Below, one piece after another: positions 44,775 to 52,812 of a stretch of DNA of 64,000 bases (the first letter of the stretch is position 1; each line of letters starts with the position of its first letter). The notes beneath the pieces were generated by a model. The model saw only the letters and a program-made list of their open reading frames with translations. It was not told the origin of the DNA and did not search any database. The translations under genes were made by a program, and so were the position numbers. Source of the DNA: CBDFKB01 sp965248715. GTDB lineage: Bacteria; Pseudomonadota; Alphaproteobacteria; Rhizobiales; Rhizobiaceae. The DNA lies in contig CBDFKB010000007.1 in assembly GCA_965248715.1 (NCBI GenBank), forward strand, positions 124,001-188,000. Direction: 5' to 3'.

Positions 44775-46064
44775 ATGGACAGGATATTAGTGCGCGGTGG
44801 CAACCGCCTAAATGGCACTATCCCAATATCCGGGGCCAAAAACGCCGCCCTGCCATTGATGATCGCCTCGCTGTTAACCGAGGAAACCCTGACACTGGAA
44901 AATCTGCCACAATTGGCCGATATCGAACGGCTGATCCGCATTCTCAACAATCACGGTGTCGACTATTCGGTCAACGGCAAACGGCGCAACGAAAACGGCG
45001 ATACTGGCAGAACCGTTCATTTATCCGCGACCGAAATCGTCGATACTACCGCGCCTTATGATTTGGTATCTAAAATGCGGGCGAGCTTTTGGGTCATCGG
45101 TCCGCTACTGGCGCGCGAAGGATATGCCAAGGTTTCGCTGCCTGGCGGCTGCGCAATAGGTACGCGGCCGGTCGATTTGTTCCTTGATAGCCTACAAATG
45201 CTCGGCGCCGATATTGAGGTGGACGGCGGTTATGTAATTGCCAGCGCGCCGAACGGCCTTGCCGGCGCCCGCATCAATTTTCCCAAAGTGTCTGTCGGCG
45301 CCACCCATGTGGCGATGATGGCAGCGTCCTTGGCGCGCGGCGAAACCGTAATCGAGAACGCCGCACGGGAACCGGAAATCGAGGATGTTGGCAAATGCCT
45401 GTTGGCGATGGGGGCAAAAATTCAGGGCGCCGGCACGTCGACCATCCGTATCGACGGGGTCGAGCGACTAAGTGGTGCCACCCACCGGGTGTTGCCGGAC
45501 CGCATCGAAACCGGCACCTTTGCCATGGCGGTGGCGATGACCGGCGGCGAAGTGCAGCTTGCTGGAGCCGAACCGGCGTTGTTGGAAAGCCCGTTACGAG
45601 TGTTGGAACAGGCCGGTGTCGAAATCCATCCCAACAATGCTGGCATCATGGTCAAACGCAACGGCGCTGACATTTTGCCAATCGAGGTTGCAACCGATCC
45701 TTATCCGGGGTTCCCGACCGATCTTCAGGCGCAATTAATGGCGCTGATGACCCGGGCCGACGGGGTATCGCAGATCACCGAAACGATTTTCGAAAACCGC
45801 TTCATGCATGTGCAGGAACTGGCCAGGCTCGGTGCGCAGATTTCACTCGACGGCCAGACTGCGACCATTACCGGTGTGCCTCTACTGACTGGCGCGCCGG
45901 TGATGGCGACCGATCTGCGCGCTTCGGTATCCTTGGTGATCGCGGCTTTGGCAGCGCAAGGCGAGACCGAAGTCAACCGGGTCTACCATCTCGATCGCGG
46001 TTTCGAACGGTTGGAAGAAAAGCTCAGCGCCTGCGGCGCCGATATCGAGCGGGTATCGCAATAA
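44775..46064 (+). CDS. murA: UDP-N-acetylglucosamine 1-carboxyvinyltransferase MurA
   Basis: 429 residues, full length. The enolpyruvate-transfer Cys is in LPGGCAIGTRPVDL (Cys126), so fosfomycin sensitivity is expected. Other family blocks: NGTIPISGAKNAALPLMIAS, the DRIETGTFAMAVAMTGG region, and PYPGFPTDLQAQLMALM. The first committed step of peptidoglycan synthesis, cytoplasmic. ATG 44775 follows GGAGGACA; the longer frame from 44676 lacks conservation. Confidence 0.97.
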   Translation: MDRILVRGGNRLNGTIPISGAKNAALPLMIASLLTEETLTLENLPQLADIERLIRILNNHGVDYSVNGKRRNENGDTGRTVHLSATEIVDTTAPYDLVSKMRASFWVIGPLLAREGYAKVSLPGGCAIGTRPVDLFLDSLQMLGADIEVDGGYVIASAPNGLAGARINFPKVSVGATHVAMMAASLARGETVIENAAREPEIEDVGKCLLAMGAKIQGAGTSTIRIDGVERLSGATHRVLPDRIETGTFAMAVAMTGGEVQLAGAEPALLESPLRVLEQAGVEIHPNNAGIMVKRNGADILPIEVATDPYPGFPTDLQAQLMALMTRADGVSQITETIFENRFMHVQELARLGAQISLDGQTATITGVPLLTGAPVMATDLRASVSLVIAALAAQGETEVNRVYHLDRGFERLEEKLSACGADIERVSQ

Positions 46065-46077
46065 TTGGGTTCTTTCC

Positions 46078-46195
46078 GGTTTAAATGGCAGCGATTTGAT
46101 CGGCAGGATTTTTCGCTTCAGGGAGGAAAACCCGCCACGCGATAGGAATATCGGGCGAGGAACTTGACCAAGCTGAGGCGGAAAACACGCGGCCG
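46078..46195 (+). repeat. Dispersed repeat, copy 1 (other copy at 54854)
   Basis: GCGATTTGATCGGCAGGATT through GCGAGGAACTTGAC matches 54866-54960 over about 110 bp with scattered differences. It abuts the double-hairpin element at 46196. Confidence 0.75.
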
Positions 46196-46301
46196 CTAGA
46201 GCAGGTCACCCAAAAATGGGTACCGGTTTTGGGAAAAATTGTGCGACAAAACAAACAGATAGCGCGACGAAGCTATTCCAACGCTTCGTGACAAGCGCTA
46301 G
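46196..46301 (-). repeat. Chimaeric 106-bp double-hairpin element
   Basis: Ends and most sequence are of the first family, but the middle AAAAATTGTGCGACAAAACA comes from the second family (43824, 51183). The outer arm of hairpin one (GCAGGTCA against ATTGTGC) no longer pairs well, as expected for a recombinant. It ends at the base before the stop codon of the S24 repressor. Confidence 0.85.
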
Positions 46302-46949
46302 CTATTGGCTTGCCCATAAAATCCGGGCCATCCATTCTATATTTCTCCGGTCGAGTAAAATCGGTTTGTGGTCAGGATTAAACGATACCAGTTCCACACT
46401 GTTGCCGGCTTCGCGTGCCAAAACCTTGGCCATTACTTCACCGCCAACCGTTTTCACCACCACCCGGTCGCCCTTGTGTACACGGGCATCGGGCATCACG
46501 ATTAATACGTCACCGTCACGGTATAGCGGCGACATCGAATCGCCCGAAACCTTCAGCGCATAAGTACCCTCGCGTTCGGAAAATGGAAACGCTACTTCGT
46601 CCCAGCCATGGCCGGCCGGAAATCCGCCATCTTCGAAAAACCCGCCAACGCCGGCTTGAGCAAATCCCAACATTGGCAGGGATAATTCCAACGGCGGATG
46701 CCCGCGTGGCTGATGGGCGACCCCGGTCACTAATTCCATGAATTCGTCCAAAGTAGCGCCGGTCGCGTGCAGCGCCTTGGCAACCGATTCCGTCGACGGC
46801 CAGCGCGGTCGTCCGCCGTTGGACCAGCGTTTAGACCGGTTGAAGGCGGTCGAATCCAGCCCTGATTTCTTCGCAAGGGCAGAGGTAGAAAGGTCGTAAT
46901 TGCGGGCAAGGGCGTCTAACGCCCCCCATACCCTTTCATGGGTGAGCAT
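46302..46949 (-). CDS. S24/LexA-like HTH transcriptional repressor
   Basis: 215 residues. N-terminal HTH (residues 1-70: YDLSTSALAKKSGLDSTAFN), then a peptidase S24 domain with the Ser in KVSGDSMSP (Ser138) and Lys in VVVKTVGGEVMAKV (Lys166). An Ala-Gly in FAQAGVGGFF near residue 99 could be the self-cleavage site, giving LexA/CI-like induction. Similar repressors in Hyphomicrobiales are chromosomal and not in prophages; I see no phage genes here. It is flanked by two same-facing copies of the 106-bp element (46196-46301, 47057-47163). Confidence 0.85.
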   Translation of the reverse strand: MLTHERVWGALDALARNYDLSTSALAKKSGLDSTAFNRSKRWSNGGRPRWPSTESVAKALHATGATLDEFMELVTGVAHQPRGHPPLELSLPMLGFAQAGVGGFFEDGGFPAGHGWDEVAFPFSEREGTYALKVSGDSMSPLYRDGDVLIVMPDARVHKGDRVVVKTVGGEVMAKVLAREAGNSVELVSFNPDHKPILLDRRNIEWMARILWASQ

Positions 46950-47056
46950 GATGGAACTCTAAACCGGAAACGCCAAAACAGGAATATTGTCCTGTATTGG
47001 TGTTGTATCGGTGCGGGTTGCACGAGTCTATAGCGCTGCGGACGCAAATCGGTTCG
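46950..47056. other. S24 repressor promoter region
   Basis: 107 bp between the repressor start and the next repeat. It contains AATATTGTCCTGTATTGG and the short direct repeat TTGGTGTTGTAT; it probably holds the promoter and, if the repressor is autoregulated, its operator. Not certain. Confidence 0.35.
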
Positions 47057-47163
47057 ATTAGTGCGTGTCACCCAAAAGTGGGTACCGGTTTTGGAAAAAA
47101 TGACACGCATAAACAAAGAGATAGCGCGACGAAGCTATTCCAACGCTTCGTGACAAGCGCAAG
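47057..47163 (-). repeat. 106-bp double-hairpin element, reverse copy
   Basis: Begins TTAGTGCGTGTCACCC and ends GTGACAAGCGCAAG, so the CTAG ends have decayed, but both hairpins remain. On the minus strand it again offers the frame MRVIFSKTGTHFWVTR. Confidence 0.85.
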
Positions 47164-47313
47164 AGCGCGTTTGGCAAATTGAAAGCGGTGGGTTCCCTAT
47201 CCGTTGGCGACCCAAAACAAGTGAGCTGTCAATGGGAACAGCGACACGTTTCAGGCCACGAACCTGGCCCGGCGCCTATGCAACCCGCGCTTGGCTGTCA
47301 CCGCGAACCGGGC

Positions 47314-47358
47314 ACAAAAAAACCGCCCAACAATCCGCAAACTGCCGGGCGGCTTTTT
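47314..47358. terminator. Bidirectional terminator downstream of carD
   Basis: CCGCCC (47323) pairs with GGGCGG (47347), with an A-run before and CTTTTT after, so it can act on both strands. It lies 24 bp past the carD stop. Confidence 0.75.
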
Positions 47359-47381
47359 CAATTGGTTGTCTCAACCGAAAG

Positions 47382-47948
47382 TTAAGCGGCTTCTTCCTGG
47401 GTATCGCTTTCTTCCGGCTTCGGACCGCGGCGCGGTCCCTTGGCCAGATTAAGCTCGATCAAACGCACCGCTTCGGTTTCGGTGATCTTGTTGACCACCG
47501 CGATTTCGCGTGCCATGCGGGCCAAGGCAGCTTCGTACAGCTGGCGTTCACTGTAGGATTGCTCGGGCTGGTTTTCGGACCTGAACAGGTCGCGCACCAC
47601 TTCGGAAATCGAAATCAGGCTGCCGGAATTAATCTTGGCTTCATATTCTTGGGCCCGACGGCTCCACATGGTGCGCTTGACACGGGCACGGCCCTGAACG
47701 GTTCTTAACGCTCGTTCCAACTGCTCGACGCTGGCCAGTTTGCGCATACCAGCGGACTCGACCTTAGCCACCGGCACCCTGAGGGTCAGCTTATCATTGG
47801 CAAAATTGATGACGAAAAGTTCCAGTGAGTGGCCAGCTACTTCTTGTTCTTCAATGGAAACGACCTGCCCCACGCCGTGAGCGGGATATACAACAAATTC
47901 GTTGATCCTGAAACCCTGACGCTGCGTGGGTTTTTTTGTAGATGCCAT
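47382..47948 (-). CDS. carD: CarD family transcriptional regulator
   Basis: 188 residues. The RNA-polymerase-binding N-domain (FVVYPAHGVGQVVSIEEQEV, then DKLTLRVPVAKV) is followed by a helical DNA-binding part (RARVKRTMWSRRAQEYEAKI, EAVRLIELNLA). CarD binds the beta subunit and stabilises open promoter complexes, notably at rRNA promoters. The C-terminal tail is Glu/Pro-rich. The ferredoxin gene often found next to carD in Alphaproteobacteria is not here. Confidence 0.92.
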   Translation of the reverse strand: MASTKKPTQRQGFRINEFVVYPAHGVGQVVSIEEQEVAGHSLELFVINFANDKLTLRVPVAKVESAGMRKLASVEQLERALRTVQGRARVKRTMWSRRAQEYEAKINSGSLISISEVVRDLFRSENQPEQSYSERQLYEAALARMAREIAVVNKITETEAVRLIELNLAKGPRRGPKPEESDTQEEAA

Positions 47949-48486
47949 GCGTTTGCTTGCTCCTAAACCGTCCCGTCGCCGGGTATCGGATTCATGTCCT
48001 TAACCAACAATATGCCCTGTTGTCCGGCAGTCTGCCCGCCATGTTGCCCGCCATGTTAAATGACGGTCATGCAAAAACGCAAATGTTGACATGCGTTGAT
48101 GCAGGCGCACAAAAAGCACTCTGCAATCGAACGACACTCAGCCGCAATCGCATCCCACTTTCCGCGTTACCAGGAGATATTCGCCCTCAAACGGGCCGTG
48201 ATCTAAGATAATCAGGCCCGCACTTTCGATTAGAAGTAGCTAACTACCACAAATTGAAGCAAAAATCAACGCCTGCAGTAGCCACGCCGGCAGCGGCCGG
48301 TCTTTAGTCAATCAAAGGTTAACCCATACAGCGGCGATTTATCGGTGTTGGTTTGTTCTTCTCCACAAAAACTGGATCGATTTTGGCTAGAGCAAATTTC
48401 GAGAGGCCGCCTGACCGCCCGACCTGCGTTTGGGATTGCGAACCGTGCAGGTTCGAGTTTTGGTTACAAGGCGCACCGACCTTGAT
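47949..48486. other. Intergenic region upstream of carD
   Basis: 538 bp without a credible gene. The first part should carry the carD promoter. A 12-bp unit GCCCGCCATGTT occurs twice in tandem at 48034-48057. Nothing else recognised. Confidence 0.5.
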
Positions 48487-50229
48487 CTATTCGGCAAAAA
48501 CGCTTTCACCGGCTTTGAGAATATATTTAGCCACTAATTCGGGTTCGCTGTAATGCATCAACTGCCCGGCACTGGTGATTTCGTGGAGCACGATATCCGG
48601 CCGATCAGCGCAGAACCTTTTTACGTCCTCGATACGAAAGATAGCATCATGAGTGCCGTGTATCACCGTTATTGGAATTTCCAGTCTTTCGAACATTTTC
48701 TTCCAATTGGTGTAGATTGTCTGGCAATCCTTGACAAACGCGCCCATTCCCTGGGCCTGCACGAGATTGAAGCTGATCTGCATATGGGCCAGCAATTCCG
48801 GGTCGGCGATCACTGCCATATCGGCCGCCGATTGACCAAATATCCGCTCGTAGAATTTTTTCGGCCCCAATTGCAGGGCCATCTTTTGACCGTTCAAGGC
48901 GAAGAAATCGACCAGGGTTGGAAAATTACGCGCGGTATACAAGAATGCGCGCTGCCAAGTGGATGTCTTGCTGATCATATTGGCGCCGCCAATCGGCAAA
49001 TAACCACCGAGACAGATCAAATGCTTCGCCACCCCACGCGAGCGTAGTGCGCTGGATACCGCATAGGGCGTACTCATCGCGTGGGCGCCGATGAGGCAGC
49101 GCTCGAAACCCATTGCAGCGATAAAACCGGCAATCTGTTCGCCAACCGCCTCAATATAGAAATCGCTCACGATTGGCGAGGACACGCCGTATCCTGGCCG
49201 CACTGGGAAATAGAGGGTGTAACCATTCTCGCGCAGTGTGGAGAGGATCGCCTGTGGCCATGAAAAGCTGACCAGCGATGCATGCATCATCACCAGGGCT
49301 TTTCCGTCATCGGGTCCGACTTGCAGATATTCGGTTACTTTGCCGCCTATTTCGACAACCCGGTGATGGCTGGGCCGCTGATAGGCGCGGCGCCCAGGTG
49401 CAGGGGCCCCCAGTAAATTACGGGCCGCCTGATCGGAAAATGCCGAAAGACTTGCCATCAGGCACACCAACTCGGTGGTATTGGCAGCGCCGGTTTTACG
49501 GCGGATGCTTTTCATTTGCGCCTTCGCGGTTTCTTTGCCGGTTCCGCGCTTGGCAGCTATTTCCGGCCCCTTCATGCCTTCCAGCATCAATCGAACGATT
49601 TCGATCTCCGCATTTGACAGTTTGAACGACTGCCTCAGCAATTTGTCCGATGCGCCGGCAATGCTGATTTCGATAGCGCTGGCCAGGATATAGAAATCAT
49701 CGCCATCGTTCGGTCGCACGCAGCGAAGGCCCAATTGGCAAGTTCGGTCATTTGGCAATACCAAACAGATGATCAAGATCTCATCGACAATCTTTCCTTC
49801 GCGGGCAAGGGTCAGATATCCCTTGAAAGATTGGGCATCATCGGCGTTCAAATCATCGCTGGTAATCCAGCCCCCCTCGGACAAGCCGAGTTTTTCTGTC
49901 GAACCGATATTGGCTCGCACCACGGCGCCATTAGTCGACAACACCAGCGCCGGTCGCGGCTCGCCATCGACAAAGCGCCACATATCATCCTCGGTCACCA
50001 TCAGGTCTAGCGACCGCTCCAATATGGGGAAAAGTTTCTCGACGTGCCGCTCCAGGACCGCTGCTGCATTGCTGCCGATGCCAAAAACACCGCCATTGAT
50101 CTGCGCGTCCCAAGCGTCAAGAAGATCGGCGAAGCGCTCAGGATCGATAATCGACTGATAAGCTACTTCGACAATCTCAAATATGTCCGGCAGCCCCGCT
50201 GACGGTTCGTCCCCTTTTAGTCGCCCCAT
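48487..50229 (-). CDS. LuxR-type HTH regulator fused to an alpha/beta-hydrolase domain lacking its nucleophile
   Basis: 580 residues. Residues 1-200 form a sensor-like region, residues 205-265 a LuxR HTH (LSNAEIEIVRLMLEGMKGPE, ETAKAQMKSIRRKTGA), and residues 300-575 an alpha/beta-hydrolase fold. Where the hydrolase nucleophile elbow should be GHSMGG, this protein has AHAMST near residue 383, so the serine is Ala; the acid Asp (HGTHDAIF, about 532) and the His (LMHYSEPE, about 563) positions remain. The domain is therefore probably a ligand sensor or dead enzyme. Regulator/hydrolase fusions are known in Alphaproteobacteria. A palindrome lies about 125 bp upstream. Confidence 0.82.
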   Translation of the reverse strand: MGRLKGDEPSAGLPDIFEIVEVAYQSIIDPERFADLLDAWDAQINGGVFGIGSNAAAVLERHVEKLFPILERSLDLMVTEDDMWRFVDGEPRPALVLSTNGAVVRANIGSTEKLGLSEGGWITSDDLNADDAQSFKGYLTLAREGKIVDEILIICLVLPNDRTCQLGLRCVRPNDGDDFYILASAIEISIAGASDKLLRQSFKLSNAEIEIVRLMLEGMKGPEIAAKRGTGKETAKAQMKSIRRKTGAANTTELVCLMASLSAFSDQAARNLLGAPAPGRRAYQRPSHHRVVEIGGKVTEYLQVGPDDGKALVMMHASLVSFSWPQAILSTLRENGYTLYFPVRPGYGVSSPIVSDFYIEAVGEQIAGFIAAMGFERCLIGAHAMSTPYAVSSALRSRGVAKHLICLGGYLPIGGANMISKTSTWQRAFLYTARNFPTLVDFFALNGQKMALQLGPKKFYERIFGQSAADMAVIADPELLAHMQISFNLVQAQGMGAFVKDCQTIYTNWKKMFERLEIPITVIHGTHDAIFRIEDVKRFCADRPDIVLHEITSAGQLMHYSEPELVAKYILKAGESVFAE

Positions 50230-50778
50230 ATTTACCAGTCCGTAGTTTACCCGTATTTAGTTCGTGTTTCGGCAACTATGCATTTTAGAATCTTCTTTTC
50301 CGGGAGTGAGCCCGTTGCGTAGCCACTACATCGACTGACATGACTTCGACCGTTTTACAAACATTTTGTGAAATATTTTGCCACCATTTTTCAATTTAAT
50401 TCAAGTTGGGGTATGTATGATTGGATGAACGGTATCTACTTGTTTTTGCCGATAGGGCGATGATAATCACCATCAACTTCAAAATGAGGCGTAAATTGTA
50501 CGGAATTGGGTTGATGGGATCGCCTATTATTTGGGTGAGGTAATCTCGATTATCCGGCGGCCCGCTTTGAGTTTAACACTGACCGGTTCGACCGCTGAAC
50601 ATCTTTTCAACTGACGTTTGATCGCCGCGGTGATACTAATCATATGTCCTACACGCGGATACGGCATTTGTGGCAGTCAGGCGCGTCTTGAAGGGCATAC
50701 GGGTCATCTTTTGAAAGGCCCAACGAATTCCGGCAGACAAATTTGAGCCATCCCTTCGGTTAATATCAATGGCGCTTG
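50230..50778. other. Intergenic region with an imperfect palindrome
   Basis: 549 bp, no credible gene. At 50353-50373, TTTTACAAA and TTTGTGAAA (3-bp spacer) form an imperfect palindrome, a possible operator for the LuxR-hydrolase gene, whose start is 124 bp away. Confidence 0.4.
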
Positions 50779-51123
50779 TTAAATACGTTCGACGGCAGCG
50801 ATCAACCAAATTGCGCCAGCCAGAAAGATTGCCAACCCGACCGATGCCGAGCCGCAATCCTTCGCGATTTTGATCAGCTCTTCTTCTTCCATTGATACAC
50901 GATCACAGATTTTTTCAACGCCGGTATTGAGCGCCTCGAGCGCCATGATCAATATCAAAGACCCCCATAGAGCAATCAGCCGCCAGGGGTCGGCAGTTAG
51001 CAGCAGCGCCATAGGAACCGACAGGGCAAACGCCGCGAGTTCCTGGCGGAATGCGGTTTCGTTTCCGGCCAAATATCGCAAACCGGCAGTAGTATTAAAT
51101 AGAGCATTGATGAGCCGTTTCAT
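50779..51123 (-). CDS. dgkA: Diacylglycerol kinase DgkA
   Basis: 114 residues from ATG 51123 (ATG 51156 is possible). Three membrane helices; the family signature ILIMALEALNTGVEKICDRV contains the catalytic Glu and Asn. Recycles diacylglycerol to phosphatidic acid in the inner membrane. Preceded by a GGGAA ribosome-like site. Single gene between repeats. Confidence 0.9.
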   Translation of the reverse strand: MKRLINALFNTTAGLRYLAGNETAFRQELAAFALSVPMALLLTADPWRLIALWGSLILIMALEALNTGVEKICDRVSMEEEELIKIAKDCGSASVGLAIFLAGAIWLIAAVERI

Positions 51124-51182
51124 GACAATTCCCGTTGGTAAAATCGAGCTGTTCATCTGATAGTTTTTTCACGCAGCAATAT

Positions 51183-51288
51183 CTAGAGCGCAATCTGAAA
51201 AGTGGTGGCTGGTTTTCAGAAAAATTATGCGACAAAACAAATAGATAGGGCACTATTTGCGATTCACAAATCGCGAAAAGTGCTCTAA
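51183..51288 (+). repeat. Second sequence family of the double-hairpin element, copy 2
   Basis: CTAGAGCGCAATCTGAAAAG to AAAAGTGCTCTA. Matches 43824-43930 closely; hairpin two is GCACTATTTGCGATT against AATCGCGAAAAGTGC, with one mismatch. Confidence 0.83.
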
Positions 51289-51462
51289 CTGCTGAAACCT
51301 CGACAGGTGGGGCATATCTACTCGCCAGAGCCGTTGTGAAGCTTGCCCGATACCCTGGCCCGATACCCTGGCCCGAAACCCTGGCATCGCGCTGCGCTGC
51401 GCTTCTTGCCGGACAATCCGATTTGCCGCCATCAAATAGGCCAATATTAGCCACCGTTGGCA
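51289..51462. repeat. Right-hand fragment of the 325-bp element family with a 13-bp tandem repeat
   Basis: AAGCTTGCCCGATACCCTGG to GCCATCAAATAGGCCAATAT matches 43275-43390. Inside, CCCGATACCCTGG is present three times in a row (51346-51384; the third copy reads CCCGAAACCCTGG), while the 43-kb copy has one. Confidence 0.7.
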
Positions 51463-52812
51463 TCACTCTTCGCGGAATGCTTTGTTAAAGCTGTCCTTGA
51501 TCGGACGCAGGAGATATTCCACAAAGGTTCGCTCATCGTTTTTGATGAATGCATCGACCGGCATCCCGGGATAAATTTGCTCGGAGCGTATTTCGTCTGG
51601 CAAGGTGGTAGCGATGCGCAACCGGGCGATGTAATACGGTTCGCGGGTCGCCTCATCAAACAACCGGTCGGCGGAAACATAAGATACGGTGGCCGGCACT
51701 TCCGGGGTGGTGCGCTGATTAAGTGCAACGAAACGCAGGGACGCATCCTGGCCGACCCGCACCACATCAATGTCTTGCGGGCTGATTCTGGCCTCGACCA
51801 GGAGATCATGCGAGGTCGGCAGAATTTCCGCAATGGTTTCTCCGGCTCCGATTACCCCTCCTGGCGTGTTGGCGTGTAATTTTACCACCACACCGTCACC
51901 TGGTGCCCGCACAATTATGCGTTCCAGGACATTGTCGCTGGAGTACAATTGTTCCTGCAAGTCGGCAATCTGCGCCCGGGTCTGGTTGAGCTCCCCGGAA
52001 GCGGTTTCTATGCGCTGTGCGTCGGTGTGATTTTGCTTTTCCCGTGCTTCTACCCGTTCATTGGCTTTTTGACCCATGCCGGCGGTCAGCGAACCGATTC
52101 TACCGATCAGATCAGCCTCTGACCGCAATAATTGATTGTATTCATTGCGCGTTGTCAGGCCGCGCTCGAGCAGGGTTGCCTTGCGCAGCAGATCGTCTTG
52201 CACCACTTCCAACTGACGCTCGACGGCGGTTCTTTGCACGGACAGGCCTTGGATTTCTTGTTCGATTGCCTTGACGCGCTGGTCGACGATCGACAATTCG
52301 CTTTGATGGCGTTTAAGCCGGTTGGTGAATTCAGCTTCCTGCTCCTCCAAAAGGTCGATCAAATTCTCCTCCACCGCCGCATGGTTCAGCGATGGATCGA
52401 AGTGGATTTCCGTCAAACCGGCGCGTTCCGCCAGGTTGCGGGCCAGTCGCGCCTTCATAGCGGTCAATTGTTTGATTACCCGGTTGCGGTTGGCTGCGGC
52501 AATCGTGCGGTCGAGCACCACCAAAGGTTCGCCGCGCAATATCTGGTCGCCTTCATGCACCACGATTTGCTCGATCACGCCGCCTTCGAGGTGTTTTACC
52601 TTCAAATTGAGGCCGCTGGCGGCAACCGCACCGGAAGCGATCGTTGCCCCATTGATCGGCGCTGTGAACCCCCAAACGCCGAAACCGCCGAAAAACACGG
52701 CCAATATCACCATGCCGGCAATGACCGGACCGGCCAGGCTGATATTGAGCTTGGGGCTGTCCTCGTCAACGGAAGTAGCGGCGGGTGCGTTGCTCAGGTT
52801 GGGCGTACTCAT
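51463..52812 (-). CDS. HlyD-family type I secretion periplasmic adaptor
   Basis: 449 residues. One N-terminal membrane helix (GPVIAGMVILAVFFGGFGVW, about residues 29-48), a barrel-sandwich hybrid half (SGLNLKVKHLEGGVIEQIVV), a long coiled-coil hairpin (about 120-290), and the second lipoyl half (RIIVRAPGDGVVVKLHANTP). It links the ABC protein to a TolC-type outer-membrane channel, not in the window. Translationally coupled to the upstream ABC gene by a 4-bp overlap. Confidence 0.9.
   Translation of the reverse strand: MSTPNLSNAPAATSVDEDSPKLNISLAGPVIAGMVILAVFFGGFGVWGFTAPINGATIASGAVAASGLNLKVKHLEGGVIEQIVVHEGDQILRGEPLVVLDRTIAAANRNRVIKQLTAMKARLARNLAERAGLTEIHFDPSLNHAAVEENLIDLLEEQEAEFTNRLKRHQSELSIVDQRVKAIEQEIQGLSVQRTAVERQLEVVQDDLLRKATLLERGLTTRNEYNQLLRSEADLIGRIGSLTAGMGQKANERVEAREKQNHTDAQRIETASGELNQTRAQIADLQEQLYSSDNVLERIIVRAPGDGVVVKLHANTPGGVIGAGETIAEILPTSHDLLVEARISPQDIDVVRVGQDASLRFVALNQRTTPEVPATVSYVSADRLFDEATREPYYIARLRIATTLPDEIRSEQIYPGMPVDAFIKNDERTFVEYLLRPIKDSFNKAFREE

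Noticed and set aside
46302..46949. Prophage repressor
   Set aside because: No integrase, structural or lysis genes nearby; S24 repressors of this type are often chromosomal regulators.
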